This document shows, piece after piece, positions 8,303 through 15,999 of a stretch of DNA of 24,790 bases. The first letter of the stretch is position 1; each line of letters begins with the position of its first letter. The notes under the pieces were generated by a model. The model saw only the letters and a program-made list of their open reading frames with translations, had not been told where the DNA came from and made no database searches. A program made the position numbers and the translations under genes. The DNA comes from an uncultured Porphyromonadaceae bacterium (GTDB lineage: Bacteria; Bacteroidota; Bacteroidia; Bacteroidales; Muribaculaceae): contig CAMWRB010000001.1 in assembly GCA_947176545.1 (NCBI GenBank), positions 1-24,790 of the forward strand, given 5' to 3'.

Positions 8303-11128
8303 TCAATGTGCTTCGAGCCAGTTGGCACCGACACCGGATTCGGCCGTCAAATTGACGCAGCCGGAGTATGCGGACGACATAAGACGTTCGACCATCTCCT
8401 GCAATACCGGTAGCTCTTCGGGGACCACATCAAAGTTTAACTCATCATGCACCTGCATTATCATCTTTGAACGCAATCCTTTGACGCGCATCTCACGCGC
8501 GATATCGACCATCGCTTTCTTGATGATGTCGGCGGCTGACCCCTGCACCGGAGCGTTGATGGCATTGCGCTCGGCATACCCTCTGACTACCGGATTCTTG
8601 CTGTTGATGTCAGGCAGATACCGGCGTCTTCCCATCCGCGTGATGGCATAGCCCGTCTCACGCGCACGCTCCACGGAATCAGACATATACTTATGGATGG
8701 TGGGGAATGTGGCGAAATAATTATCTATCAATTCTTTGGCCTCTCCTCGCGGTATCCCCAGACGGGAGGCTAACCCGAAGGCGGATATGCCGTACAGAAT
8801 ACCGAAATTTGCTGTCTTGGCCGCACGACGTTCCTCACCTGTCACATCCTCGATATTATCCTTATGATAAATCTTTGCGGCAGTTATAGCATGAATATCC
8901 TTGCCGTGACGGAAGGCGTCGAGCATCGTTTCGTCACCGGCGAAATCGGACACAAGCCTCAATTCTATCTGCGAATAGTCAGCACTCAGGAATACATTAC
9001 CGGGTGACGGTATGAAAGCGCGTCTTATCTCACGACCCACGTTCTCGCGCACCGGTATATTCTGCAGATTGGGTGATGAGGAGGATATGCGTCCGGTGGC
9101 CGTGACTGTCTGGTTATAGACCGTATGCACACGGCCGGTATCGGGATTTATTGACTCCGGCAACGCTGTCAGGTACGTCGTCAGAAGTTTTTTCAACTGT
9201 CGGTATTCCAGAATTTTGCCGACGATGGGACTCTTGTGCGCTATTTTCTCAAGCACCTCTTCGGAGGTCGAATACTGACCTGTCTTGGTCTTCTTGGCCT
9301 TATCGTCAAGTCGGAGCTTGTCAAAGAGTATTTCACCGACCTTGGCGGGCGAAGATACATTGAATTCCTCACCGGCCAACTCATATATTGAGTTTTCAAG
9401 TTCGCTCAGTTGCTGTCTTATAGTCTCTGCCGCCTCGTTGAGCGCTGACACATCGAGACATACTCCGGTCAGCTCCATTTCAGCCAATACGCGACTCAAC
9501 GGCAATTCAATATCTTCCAGAAGACTCCACTCCCCGAGACGACGCAGCTCTTCGCTCAGCGGCTTCATCAGCAACAGCGATGCCAATGCCGCTCTGCATC
9601 CCCAATTCATCAATTCAGCGGGGGGCACAGGCTCCGGACGGACATTCTTGCCTCTGCCGCTTCTGACACTGAGTGGCGGCTCCACACCAATATCCATCTT
9701 GAGATATGTGGACGCCAGCTCGCTGATATTATGACGCATATCGGGTTGCAGAAGATAGTGCGCAAGGGCGACGTCATAGTAATTGCTCAACGCCTCGGCT
9801 GAGTCCGTACGATGGCGCGACGCTATGACATAATCACGCTTCGAACTGCAGGACACCTTACGGATATCACCGCGGGCCATAAGGTCGAGCAACGCCGCCT
9901 GACCTTCGTCATAATCCGTCGGGATATACCACGCCCGACCGTCAGCAACTGCTATCCCGGTACCGACCCAACGTGCTGTCATATCGTTTTCACCCTCCGA
10001 CAACATCATAACGCCGCAAGCCTCGACATCACTGAGTGCCGACTGCATCCCGGCGAGACTCCGGCTGTCTGTTGTCATGACAAACCGTTCATCCGGAACG
10101 GGACAAAGCGAATCTTCCGGCTGACCCACGGACTCCGCCTCTTCATCATCATTAAAGTCAAAGAGTGACGGAGTCCTTAGCCCCGCCCCCTTGCCACTGT
10201 CTACAGTCACACGGAGTGTATGACCCTGCTTATCTCCTGCCAGGCCTGACAGACGGCGACCGACACGGTCTATCAGCGATTTGAACTCCAGCGAACGGAA
10301 TATTTCAAACAGCTTATCCTTATCCGGCTCAACATATTTCAGACTGTCGGGAGTGGCATCCACCGGCACATCGGTACGGATGGTGGCCAGATACTTTGAG
10401 AAACGTATTTGTTCGGCATTCTCCTCGACACGCTTGCGCAGCGCGCCCTTGAGCGAATCCACATTCTCCAGAAGATTCTCAACACTCCCGTAGTCATGTA
10501 TCAGCTTGACAGCCGTCTTCTCACCGACACCCGGACAACCGGGTATATTATCTATCTTATCCCCCATCAGCGCCAGAAGGTCGATGACCTGCGATGTCCT
10601 CTCTATTCCGTACCGTTCGCATACCTCCTGCTCTCCGCGCAACTCGAAGTCCTGTCCGCGATATGCCGGTTTATACTGCAGTATGTTGGGACTCACCAGC
10701 TGGCCGAAATCCTTGTCAGGTGTCATCATATAGGTAGTAAAACCCTCAGCCTCACCACGACGGGCCATCGTGCCTATCACATCGTCGGCTTCAAAGCCCT
10801 CAACCTCGAGGATGGGAATTCTATATGCGCGTATTATATCCTTGATGATGGGTATCGAGAGCTTTATATCCTCCGGGGTAGCCTCGCGCTCACCCTTGTA
10901 TTCGGCGAACGCCTCGGAGCGGAATGTCGGTCCCTGAGGGTCGAAACATACGGCTATGTGGGTAGGCTTCTCCTTGCGGATGACTTCTTCCAACGTATTG
11001 ACAAATCCGAATATGGCCGATGTATTGAAGCCTGATTTTGTGATGCGCGGCATCTTTATCAACGCATAATAGGCCCTGAATATCAATGCGTACGCATCTA
11101 ACAGGAACAGACGTTTCTCCGTATTCAT
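8303..11128 (-). CDS. polA: DNA polymerase I
   Basis: 941 residues. Family A polymerase that fills gaps and removes RNA primers in replication and repair. The 5' nuclease domain (about 1-290) keeps its acidic motifs, for example EGFEADDVIG, TPDKDFGQ and GDKIDNIPGCPGVG. The polymerase domain (about 535-941) is complete: motif A SADYSQIE (715-722), the O-helix with R768, K771, F775 and Y779, and motif C MQVHDEL (891-897). The central 3'-5' exonuclease region (about 345-530) looks dead. Where E. coli has D-T-E it reads VMMLSEGEND, the third-motif region reads KVSCSSKRD with no asparagine, and the last acidic motif reads NWGCRAA. The ATG at 11128 is chosen because the protein then begins MNTEKRLFLLDAYALIF like other PolA proteins; an upstream non-ATG start would add 12 unrelated residues. 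It has its own promoter. Confidence 0.96.
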   Translation of the reverse strand: MNTEKRLFLLDAYALIFRAYYALIKMPRITKSGFNTSAIFGFVNTLEEVIRKEKPTHIAVCFDPQGPTFRSEAFAEYKGEREATPEDIKLSIPIIKDIIRAYRIPILEVEGFEADDVIGTMARRGEAEGFTTYMMTPDKDFGQLVSPNILQYKPAYRGQDFELRGEQEVCERYGIERTSQVIDLLALMGDKIDNIPGCPGVGEKTAVKLIHDYGSVENLLENVDSLKGALRKRVEENAEQIRFSKYLATIRTDVPVDATPDSLKYVEPDKDKLFEIFRSLEFKSLIDRVGRRLSGLAGDKQGHTLRVTVDSGKGAGLRTPSLFDFNDDEEAESVGQPEDSLCPVPDERFVMTTDSRSLAGMQSALSDVEACGVMMLSEGENDMTARWVGTGIAVADGRAWYIPTDYDEGQAALLDLMARGDIRKVSCSSKRDYVIASRHRTDSAEALSNYYDVALAHYLLQPDMRHNISELASTYLKMDIGVEPPLSVRSGRGKNVRPEPVPPAELMNWGCRAALASLLLMKPLSEELRRLGEWSLLEDIELPLSRVLAEMELTGVCLDVSALNEAAETIRQQLSELENSIYELAGEEFNVSSPAKVGEILFDKLRLDDKAKKTKTGQYSTSEEVLEKIAHKSPIVGKILEYRQLKKLLTTYLTALPESINPDTGRVHTVYNQTVTATGRISSSSPNLQNIPVRENVGREIRRAFIPSPGNVFLSADYSQIELRLVSDFAGDETMLDAFRHGKDIHAITAAKIYHKDNIEDVTGEERRAAKTANFGILYGISAFGLASRLGIPRGEAKELIDNYFATFPTIHKYMSDSVERARETGYAITRMGRRRYLPDINSKNPVVRGYAERNAINAPVQGSAADIIKKAMVDIAREMRVKGLRSKMIMQVHDELNFDVVPEELPVLQEMVERLMSSAYSGCVNLTAESGVGANWLEAH

Positions 11129-11182
11129 AAGCTGATACTGAAATATGATTACACTTGTCACCAACCCCTTGACCCACTCTCA

Positions 11183-11214
11183 CAAATATACAACATTAAT
11201 TTAACACTCACAAC
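11183..11214 (-). promoter_or_regulatory. Promoter for polA
   Basis: The minus strand has GTTG (11214-11211, three of four bases of TTTG), a 20-base spacer, and TATATTTG (11190-11183), a full TAnnTTTG match. The start point would be near 11176, leaving a leader of about 48 bases before the ATG at 11128. Confidence 0.6.
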
Positions 11215-11263
11215 AGTTATTACACCGGCACCATCGCCGGGCAAACACTATATAAAATATTAA

Positions 11264-11289
11264 CGGAGCATTTCTCACGAAATACTCCG
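11264..11289 (-). terminator. Candidate terminator for the PIN/antitoxin transcript
   Basis: Arms of 11 bases (11264-11274 and 11279-11289) flank the four-base loop TCAC on the plus strand. On the minus-strand RNA the one imperfect position is a U-G pair, and the stem is followed by TTAATATTTTATA. That orientation fits termination of leftward transcription arriving from 11550, ahead of the polA promoter. The U-tract is broken by As. Confidence 0.5.
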
Positions 11290-11310
11290 GTCATGTTCAC
11301 ACTCATTTGA

Positions 11311-11329
11311 TAGCTTGTTGAATAAGCTA
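11311..11329. repeat. Near-palindrome of 19 bases
   Basis: TAGCTT and AAGCTA (six-base arms) enclose GTTGAAT. Allowing one mismatch, the two nine-base halves TAGCTTGTT and AATAAGCTA are inverted copies around a single G. It could be a protein-binding operator or a weak hairpin. Nothing in the sequence decides between them. Confidence 0.4.
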
Positions 11330-11397
11330 CCGGCTAACTTACTTTCACAAGTTCATTAACCTCTTAATCCATTTGAATACTATTTTCCTTGTTAATC

Positions 11398-11426
11398 ATA
11401 AATGACAACTACCGGAAGTCATTTAT
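11398..11426. repeat. Perfect inverted repeat, 9-base arms
   Basis: ATAAATGAC (11398-11406) and GTCATTTAT (11418-11426) are exact inverted copies around an 11-base loop, AACTACCGGAA. There is no T-run after it on either strand, so it does not look like a simple intrinsic terminator. Confidence 0.55.
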
Positions 11427-11484
11427 AATCGGTACAAAGTTAATAAATTCTTTTAATATCAACAACAGTTGCGAGAATAAATCA

Positions 11485-11515
11485 GACGTATTCACGGAAT
11501 GAAAAAGAATACGTC
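11485..11515. repeat. Perfect inverted repeat, 9-base arms, just after the PIN gene
   Basis: GACGTATTC (11485-11493) and GAATACGTC (11507-11515) enclose a 13-base, A-rich loop. It lies 34 bases beyond the PIN stop codon, so on the leftward transcript it may be a 3' end or an RNA-stabilising stem. The bases that follow on the minus strand (TGATTTATTC) are only moderately T-rich. Confidence 0.5.
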
Positions 11516-11549
11516 CTCTATTTTGCAGATGATTCCCGCAGGGAAAATT

Positions 11550-11960
11550 TTACTTCTGAGTTGAGTCCAAAAACTCTCCGGCGCTCATTACCGGTATCTC
11601 CAAGTTTACGAAATCCCGTTTATTGCGGGTTATGATGCAGTCACATTTGGCCGCTATTGCGCATTGATATTGAAGTCCATCCTCAAAGTCTTTGAAACCG
11701 GATTTAAGATTCCGTAATATTTGGTCGCGTGTATTATTGACTACATGGAATAAACTGCAAATTCTGAAGATTATTTCCATAAGCTGTTCTTGTGGCATCT
11801 TACGCATTATGTATGCAAAATTCGCAACCGAGAGATATGAAATAAAAAACTTCAAATTCTGACCGGCACCTAATTCCAAAAGTTTTTCAGCTTCTCCATT
11901 AAAATCCTCTCTTACAAAATAGTCTATAATGAAGTTAGTATCAAGAAAAATATTTTTCAT
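11550..11960 (-). CDS. PIN-domain ribonuclease, probable toxin of a toxin-antitoxin pair
   Basis: 136 residues, one PIN domain. VapC-type toxins are magnesium-dependent RNases. Visible motifs are FLDTNFIIDYF with Asp7, KDFEDGLQYQ with Asp91, Glu93 and Asp94, and the closing CIITRNKRDF with Thr111, Asn113 and Asp116. The usual second acid, in a T/S-x-x-x-x-E-l pattern, is not obvious: the matching stretch SYLSVANFAYIMRK offers Asn47. The start ATG overlaps the antitoxin stop by four bases (ATGA), so translation is probably coupled. The pair is AT-rich compared with its neighbours, as is common for mobile toxin-antitoxin modules. The exact subfamily and RNA target are unknown. Confidence 0.8.
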   Translation of the reverse strand: MKNIFLDTNFIIDYFVREDFNGEAEKLLELGAGQNLKFFISYLSVANFAYIMRKMPQEQLMEIIFRICSLFHVVNNTRDQILRNLKSGFKDFEDGLQYQCAIAAKCDCIITRNKRDFVNLEIPVMSAGEFLDSTQK

Positions 11961-12190
11961 TTTGACATTATATAGTTTGTACGAGAATCGGACATATCTA
12001 CAGCCGAAGGGTCAATAGCTTTTTTGATTGCATGGAGAGAATCCATAAATTCAGATGTCCCGGCCTTTTTTTCTACTTTAACTGACGAATGAGTTAGGGT
12101 CGTCTTAACAACGCCTTTCATATTTTCAATCATGCGACGAAGTAAATTTTCATCTGCATTATTATCCAATGTTACTACTATTTGTGTCAT
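11957..12190 (-). CDS. Probable antitoxin partner of the PIN toxin
   Basis: 77 residues starting MTQIVVTLDNNADENLL. This short hydrophobic strand followed by a helix resembles the N-terminus of small Bacteroidetes antitoxins paired with PIN proteins. It has no strong family match by eye. The middle is basic (KTTLTHSSVKVEKK). The ATG at 12190 is chosen. A longer reading from a non-ATG codon at 12256 would overlap the promoter box and add residues with no antitoxin character. Position directly before the toxin, the four-base overlap and the small size give the call; DNA-binding autoregulation is inferred from such systems. Confidence 0.68.
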   Translation of the reverse strand: MTQIVVTLDNNADENLLRRMIENMKGVVKTTLTHSSVKVEKKAGTSEFMDSLHAIKKAIDPSAVDMSDSRTNYIMSK

Positions 12191-12253
12191 ATTAAAACCC
12201 ATACTAACTGTACTCGATTTACGTTTGCAAACATTTTGAATGCTTTTCCTACG

Positions 12254-12284
12254 CAAATATAAGAATAATTATTAACCCAACAAA
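12254..12284 (-). promoter_or_regulatory. Consensus promoter for the toxin-antitoxin operon
   Basis: The minus strand has TTTG (12284-12281), exactly 19 bases, then TATATTTG (12261-12254): a full match to the Bacteroidetes consensus. Start near 12247, leader of about 57 bases before the antitoxin ATG. Confidence 0.72.
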
Positions 12285-12327
12285 AACAGTTCTTACTGAT
12301 TCTTAGATTTTTATTTGTTTTAAGAAT
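12282..12327 (-). terminator. Weak terminator candidate after the long operon
   Basis: Beyond the coiled-coil stop at 12350, the minus strand has ATTCTTA and TAAGAAT arms around a 15-base A/T-rich loop. Then comes a four-base stem (CAGT, loop, ACTG) followed by TTTTT. Neither stem is strong. The T-run doubles as the TTTG element of the toxin-antitoxin promoter. Confidence 0.33.
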
Positions 12328-12349
12328 TTCTTGCCGGCATCGGCTCTGA

Positions 12350-12934
12350 CTACAAATCACGCGGCAGGATACGCAGCCAGGGGGACGTCGACTCCTCATG
12401 CGACGTATCATCCCCGCTCATCTCATTACTGCTGATAGCCGCTGACTGCCGGGTGCCGGAACTGACAACCTGCGGTGCATCTGTCTGCATATCTATCAGC
12501 TCGCTGCTATCATCGCTTGCATCCTCCGTCATCTCATCGCGCAGACGCAGCCGGAGACGTTCTATCTTACGCTCATAATCGCGCTTCAACTCCTCGACAC
12601 TCTCCAATTTACGGTACACATCGAGCATCTCCTCCTCGATTCGCGACCATTCCGCCGCCTCATCTTCATAATCCTTGACCTGTCGGGTCAGCGCTTCAAT
12701 TCCGGCCCGCATCTCCGCCATCTCCTCAAGGGCACTCCGGAGCGATTGCTCGGCTACTGCCAACGAAGTCTGCAGAGATGTACGTACCTCCTCACTTCGC
12801 AGCAATTCCTCCTGCAACACGCTCATGCCGTCACGCAACTCCGCCAACTCGCGGGCTGTGCGACGGGGATGCCACCATATCCGCAGGGCTTCACTCAACG
12901 CTATGTTCCTCTCTGCGCCCGGCGGACGCGACAC
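12350..12934 (-). CDS. Coiled-coil protein overlapping the receiver/ATP-grasp gene
   Basis: Up to 194 residues; no family recognised. After a short basic N-terminal part with the striking RIWWHPRRTARELAEL, residues 28-133 are charged heptad-like helix rich in Glu, Arg and Leu, a long coiled coil. Residues 134-180 are acidic, serine-rich and probably disordered, before a hydrophobic end, SPWLRILPRDL. The longest reading starts at GTG 12934 and overlaps the preceding gene by 44 bases. A TTG at 12898, nine bases after GAGAGGA and overlapping the preceding stop codon, is an attractive alternative start; the ATG at 12826 would drop the WWHP segment. The overlap implies translational coupling and suggests that its partner is the receiver/ATP-grasp protein. 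Confidence 0.68.
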   Translation of the reverse strand: MSRPPGAERNIALSEALRIWWHPRRTARELAELRDGMSVLQEELLRSEEVRTSLQTSLAVAEQSLRSALEEMAEMRAGIEALTRQVKDYEDEAAEWSRIEEEMLDVYRKLESVEELKRDYERKIERLRLRLRDEMTEDASDDSSELIDMQTDAPQVVSSGTRQSAAISSNEMSGDDTSHEESTSPWLRILPRDL

Positions 12935-15908
12935 CGGGTTTGACTACTATACCGCGCGACTTGCGGCCGTTGATTGCTATCATCAGCGGCTCCGGAAATT
13001 CAACTATGCGCAGTGTGTCAGTCTCATACACCGACTTGCAGTCGTCAAGCCACGCCGTGTCTATATATCCGTTGCCGCCGTCGCCGTCCACCGTGAAGTA
13101 GCCGACACCGAACGAAGTCAGATTCTGGAAGAAGTGAGTGCCCTGCGACGGTTCGACACGATAACCCGGCAACGCCGACTCGACTATTAGACGCGCACCG
13201 GCTATCTGTGGCCATTTCACCGGGATACCGAGAGCCGGGTCCGATGACCCCCAGCGACCCGGACCTATCAGTATGTAGGGGAGTCCGCGCTCTATCATCT
13301 CCTTATTGACCTTTTCGACCTCACGCGAGGTCTCTTCATTGCGCAGACTGTCGAATGTAGAGGGCTTGATGTAGACAATGTGACGCACATTGTCCATCAG
13401 TCCATGACCCAACGCCGTCTCTGAACGCAATATCAGGTCCCGGTCGGGAACATCAAGCAGCGAGTCGTCGAGCATCTCCTTCTTGTCCACTATCGGACGG
13501 ATTTGCAGCCAATAGAGCGTACCCTTCTCCTTTTCGCTCATGGCACGGGGATTGATATTGCCGGCAAATTCTATCTCAACCGGGCGTCCCATCTCGTACT
13601 GACCCGTGGTGAGCATGAAGTCTATCAGATGAGCCAGCGGGAAGACACCATGATTGAGCACGTTGGCGAAAGTCACTACCTTTCGGCCAGGACCGGCGTC
13701 AGTATCGCGCAACATTCGGTCGTTGGCGTCATACGTGGACACCATATATCGGAGCGCACCCGTCTTGGCGGCATCCGTCACATTGACTTTCTGTATATTG
13801 AAGCTGTCGTCTGTCGTGAATGTCCCAGTCGATTCCGCATCCGTGGGGAGGGCATAGAGTGAGGTCTGTGTGTCACGCAGGGCTGCTCCGAGTGTCGAGG
13901 TCTGCAACACCTTGCCCGGATGACGCGGTGAGAAACGGAGTGCCATACCACCGTCTACAATATATTTACCAAGACCTACGGCGATTTCCGCCACACCATC
14001 CTCGGCCTGCTCGTCGTTGAGAGGATAATAGTTGAGGGAACGGCCGACGCCCGAAAAACTCGGATAATATAGTCCGTCGTGATTCTCACCTACCACCTCC
14101 TGGAGTATGACAGCCATCTTCTCCTGGTCAATGACGTTGGAGGTCGCATTCATATACGCCTTGGAGTCAGCGAAGAAGACGGAGGCGTAGACACCCTTGA
14201 CTGCATCTGTCAGCATGCGCATGCGTTCATGCCTGTCATCCGACATGGGCACCATATATGTGGCGTATATGCCGGCGAAAGGCTGATAGTGCGAATCCTC
14301 AAGCAGAGACGACGAACGCACGGCCAACGGACGGTCCACAACCTCAAACAGAGCCTCGAAGTTGTCTCTGACCGACTCCGGAAGACGTGCCTGCAGAAAG
14401 GCTTGAAGTATCTCCGGGTCCGGACGGTCTGACAGGGCTATGGGATAGAGGTTGTTGGTATCCATAAACTCGTCGAAGATATCGGTACACAGCACCACCG
14501 TACGCGGTATGGTGAGCTGTACGCCCTCGAAATCGTCACATTCGGGATGACGCTTGATGATTTGGTCGATAAAGGCCAGACCGCGTCCCTTGCCGCCTAA
14601 TGAACCCTCACCTATACGCGCGAAGTTGCTGTAACGGTCGAACCGGTCTTTACGGAATATCGCCACTACACCGCGGTTCTTCATACGGCGATACTTCACT
14701 ATACACTCGAAAATCAGACGCTTGACAGCCTCGGCCTCCTCCATGCGCGTGAAGCGATAGCGGCGTATCGCGTCCGCTATCGGGAAGAGGGCGCGCGAAT
14801 AGAGCCAGCGCGACACCTGATTGGTCGAACAGACGTCAAACAATACATCGTCCGGGATGTCATACACACGCTTCTGAAGCTCCTTGAGGTCGTGGATACA
14901 CATTATCTCAGCACCGGTCTTGGGGTCGGTCAGCAGGAAGTCATCGAAGCCGAAATAACGTTTCACAGCCTTGCGTAAATCCTGAGGCAGAGTCTTGGAA
15001 TTCTTGTCCAGGAATACCAGTCCCTCTTCGGAGGCTCGCTGGGAGTTATCGCTCTCCTGGCTCTCCAGGATTATAGGGATATATGGGTCACGCTCGCGTA
15101 CATAACGTGCGAACTCAAAGCCGGCGGCCGGGTCCTTGACGCCGTCGCGCGGGAAGCGGACATCACTGATGATGCCCAGCATGTTGTTGCCGTAACGGTC
15201 ATACAGCGCTTTTGCCTCCTCATAGTCGCGTGCCAGCAGGACTTTCGGACGTCCGCGCATACGCAGCATACGCTCATGCTCATTCAGAGCCTCGGTCGCG
15301 AAGGTCTTCGACTGCTTGAGCAGATACTTGAACAGATGGGGGAGAATTGATGAGTAGAAACGTATCGAGTCCTCGATGAGCAGCACACACTGCACGCCGA
15401 CCTCCTCGATGTCATTATCGGCATTCATACGGTCCTCTATCAGCTTGATGATGGCCAATATCAAATCCACGTTGCCGAGCCATGAGAATACATAATCCAC
15501 CCCTCTGAGGTCCTCATTGGCTATGCGGCGGCGCACCTCCTTGGAGAACGGGGTCAGCACTACAAAGGGGATATCGGGATAGAGCGTATCGAGCTGACGG
15601 GCCTCGTGAAACGTCTCGGACACATCCACACCGGGCATCGCGATTATCAGGTCGTAATTCTTGTCACGCAGCGCCTCGCGGGCTTCATGATAGTTGGCCA
15701 CCTTGGTGAAACGCGGGGGCGATGAAAGATTCAGCGATACATACTCCAGATATATCTGTTCATCCACACGTCCATCCTCCTCCATCATGAACGCGTCATA
15801 GGGCGTCGCTATCAGCAGGACATTAAAGATGCGCTTCTGCATCAGGTTCTGGAACGCTGTCTCCTTGAGATACAATCTGCTCAGGAGGGTCTCGTCTACA
15901 TTCTGCAT
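12891..15908 (-). CDS. Double-receiver/PEP-pyruvate-binding (ATP-grasp) fusion protein
   Basis: 1005 residues, soluble. Residues 27-155 look like a receiver domain without its phosphate-accepting aspartate (IIAMPG, 89-93). Residues 174-320 are a canonical receiver: acidic pair E179-D180, acceptor D249 in GIISDVRFPRDG, and K302 in FLDKNS. Residues 430-806 match the ATP-grasp domain of pyruvate phosphate dikinase and PEP synthase: GEGSLGGKGRGLAF (433-446), LAVRSSSLLEDSHYQPFAG (528-546) and LQIRPI (801-806). The swivelling phosphohistidine domain and the C-terminal PEP-binding barrel are absent. The last 200 residues instead contain IGPGRWGSSDPALGIP and QGTHFFQNLTSFGVGYF, unknown to me. It cannot run a normal PEP synthase reaction; phosphoryl transfer controlled by a two-component signal is inferred. 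It lies in the long leftward operon, 91 bases after hemD. Confidence 0.85.
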   Translation of the reverse strand: MQNVDETLLSRLYLKETAFQNLMQKRIFNVLLIATPYDAFMMEEDGRVDEQIYLEYVSLNLSSPPRFTKVANYHEAREALRDKNYDLIIAMPGVDVSETFHEARQLDTLYPDIPFVVLTPFSKEVRRRIANEDLRGVDYVFSWLGNVDLILAIIKLIEDRMNADNDIEEVGVQCVLLIEDSIRFYSSILPHLFKYLLKQSKTFATEALNEHERMLRMRGRPKVLLARDYEEAKALYDRYGNNMLGIISDVRFPRDGVKDPAAGFEFARYVRERDPYIPIILESQESDNSQRASEEGLVFLDKNSKTLPQDLRKAVKRYFGFDDFLLTDPKTGAEIMCIHDLKELQKRVYDIPDDVLFDVCSTNQVSRWLYSRALFPIADAIRRYRFTRMEEAEAVKRLIFECIVKYRRMKNRGVVAIFRKDRFDRYSNFARIGEGSLGGKGRGLAFIDQIIKRHPECDDFEGVQLTIPRTVVLCTDIFDEFMDTNNLYPIALSDRPDPEILQAFLQARLPESVRDNFEALFEVVDRPLAVRSSSLLEDSHYQPFAGIYATYMVPMSDDRHERMRMLTDAVKGVYASVFFADSKAYMNATSNVIDQEKMAVILQEVVGENHDGLYYPSFSGVGRSLNYYPLNDEQAEDGVAEIAVGLGKYIVDGGMALRFSPRHPGKVLQTSTLGAALRDTQTSLYALPTDAESTGTFTTDDSFNIQKVNVTDAAKTGALRYMVSTYDANDRMLRDTDAGPGRKVVTFANVLNHGVFPLAHLIDFMLTTGQYEMGRPVEIEFAGNINPRAMSEKEKGTLYWLQIRPIVDKKEMLDDSLLDVPDRDLILRSETALGHGLMDNVRHIVYIKPSTFDSLRNEETSREVEKVNKEMIERGLPYILIGPGRWGSSDPALGIPVKWPQIAGARLIVESALPGYRVEPSQGTHFFQNLTSFGVGYFTVDGDGGNGYIDTAWLDDCKSVYETDTLRIVEFPEPLMIAINGRKSRGIVVKPGVASAGRREEHSVE

Positions 15909-15999
15909 ACACTCGTAGTTAATGGTATGATTTTATGGCATCTCCCCACCCATCTCCATTGCGACACCGTCAGTGCCGACGCACTATCAGGCAAACGGC

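Larger units (their letters stand above)
11165..11549. other. 385-base intergenic region with several hairpins
   Basis: No credible coding sequence lies here. Besides the polA promoter near its left end, the stretch holds four separate inverted repeats (11264-11289, 11311-11329, 11398-11426, 11485-11515). It is AT-rich. No homology between the four stems is apparent, so they are unlikely to be copies of one repeat. Confidence 0.7.

Noticed and set aside
8175..8651. Plus-strand frame of 158 codons after the GT4 gene
   Set aside because: Most of it is antisense to the end of polA, with no family pattern; only the first 130 bases are intergenic.
10409..11035. 208-codon open frame on the plus strand inside polA
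   Set aside because: Antisense to highly conserved nuclease motifs of PolA; the translation has no recognisable domain and its existence follows from codon bias.
12191..12256. N-terminal extension of the antitoxin from a non-ATG codon
   Set aside because: It overlaps the consensus -7 promoter box, so it would not be transcribed.
12675..13190. Plus-strand frame of 171 codons
   Set aside because: Antisense to both the coiled-coil gene and the receiver/ATP-grasp gene, with a Ser/Arg-rich translation typical of a shadow.
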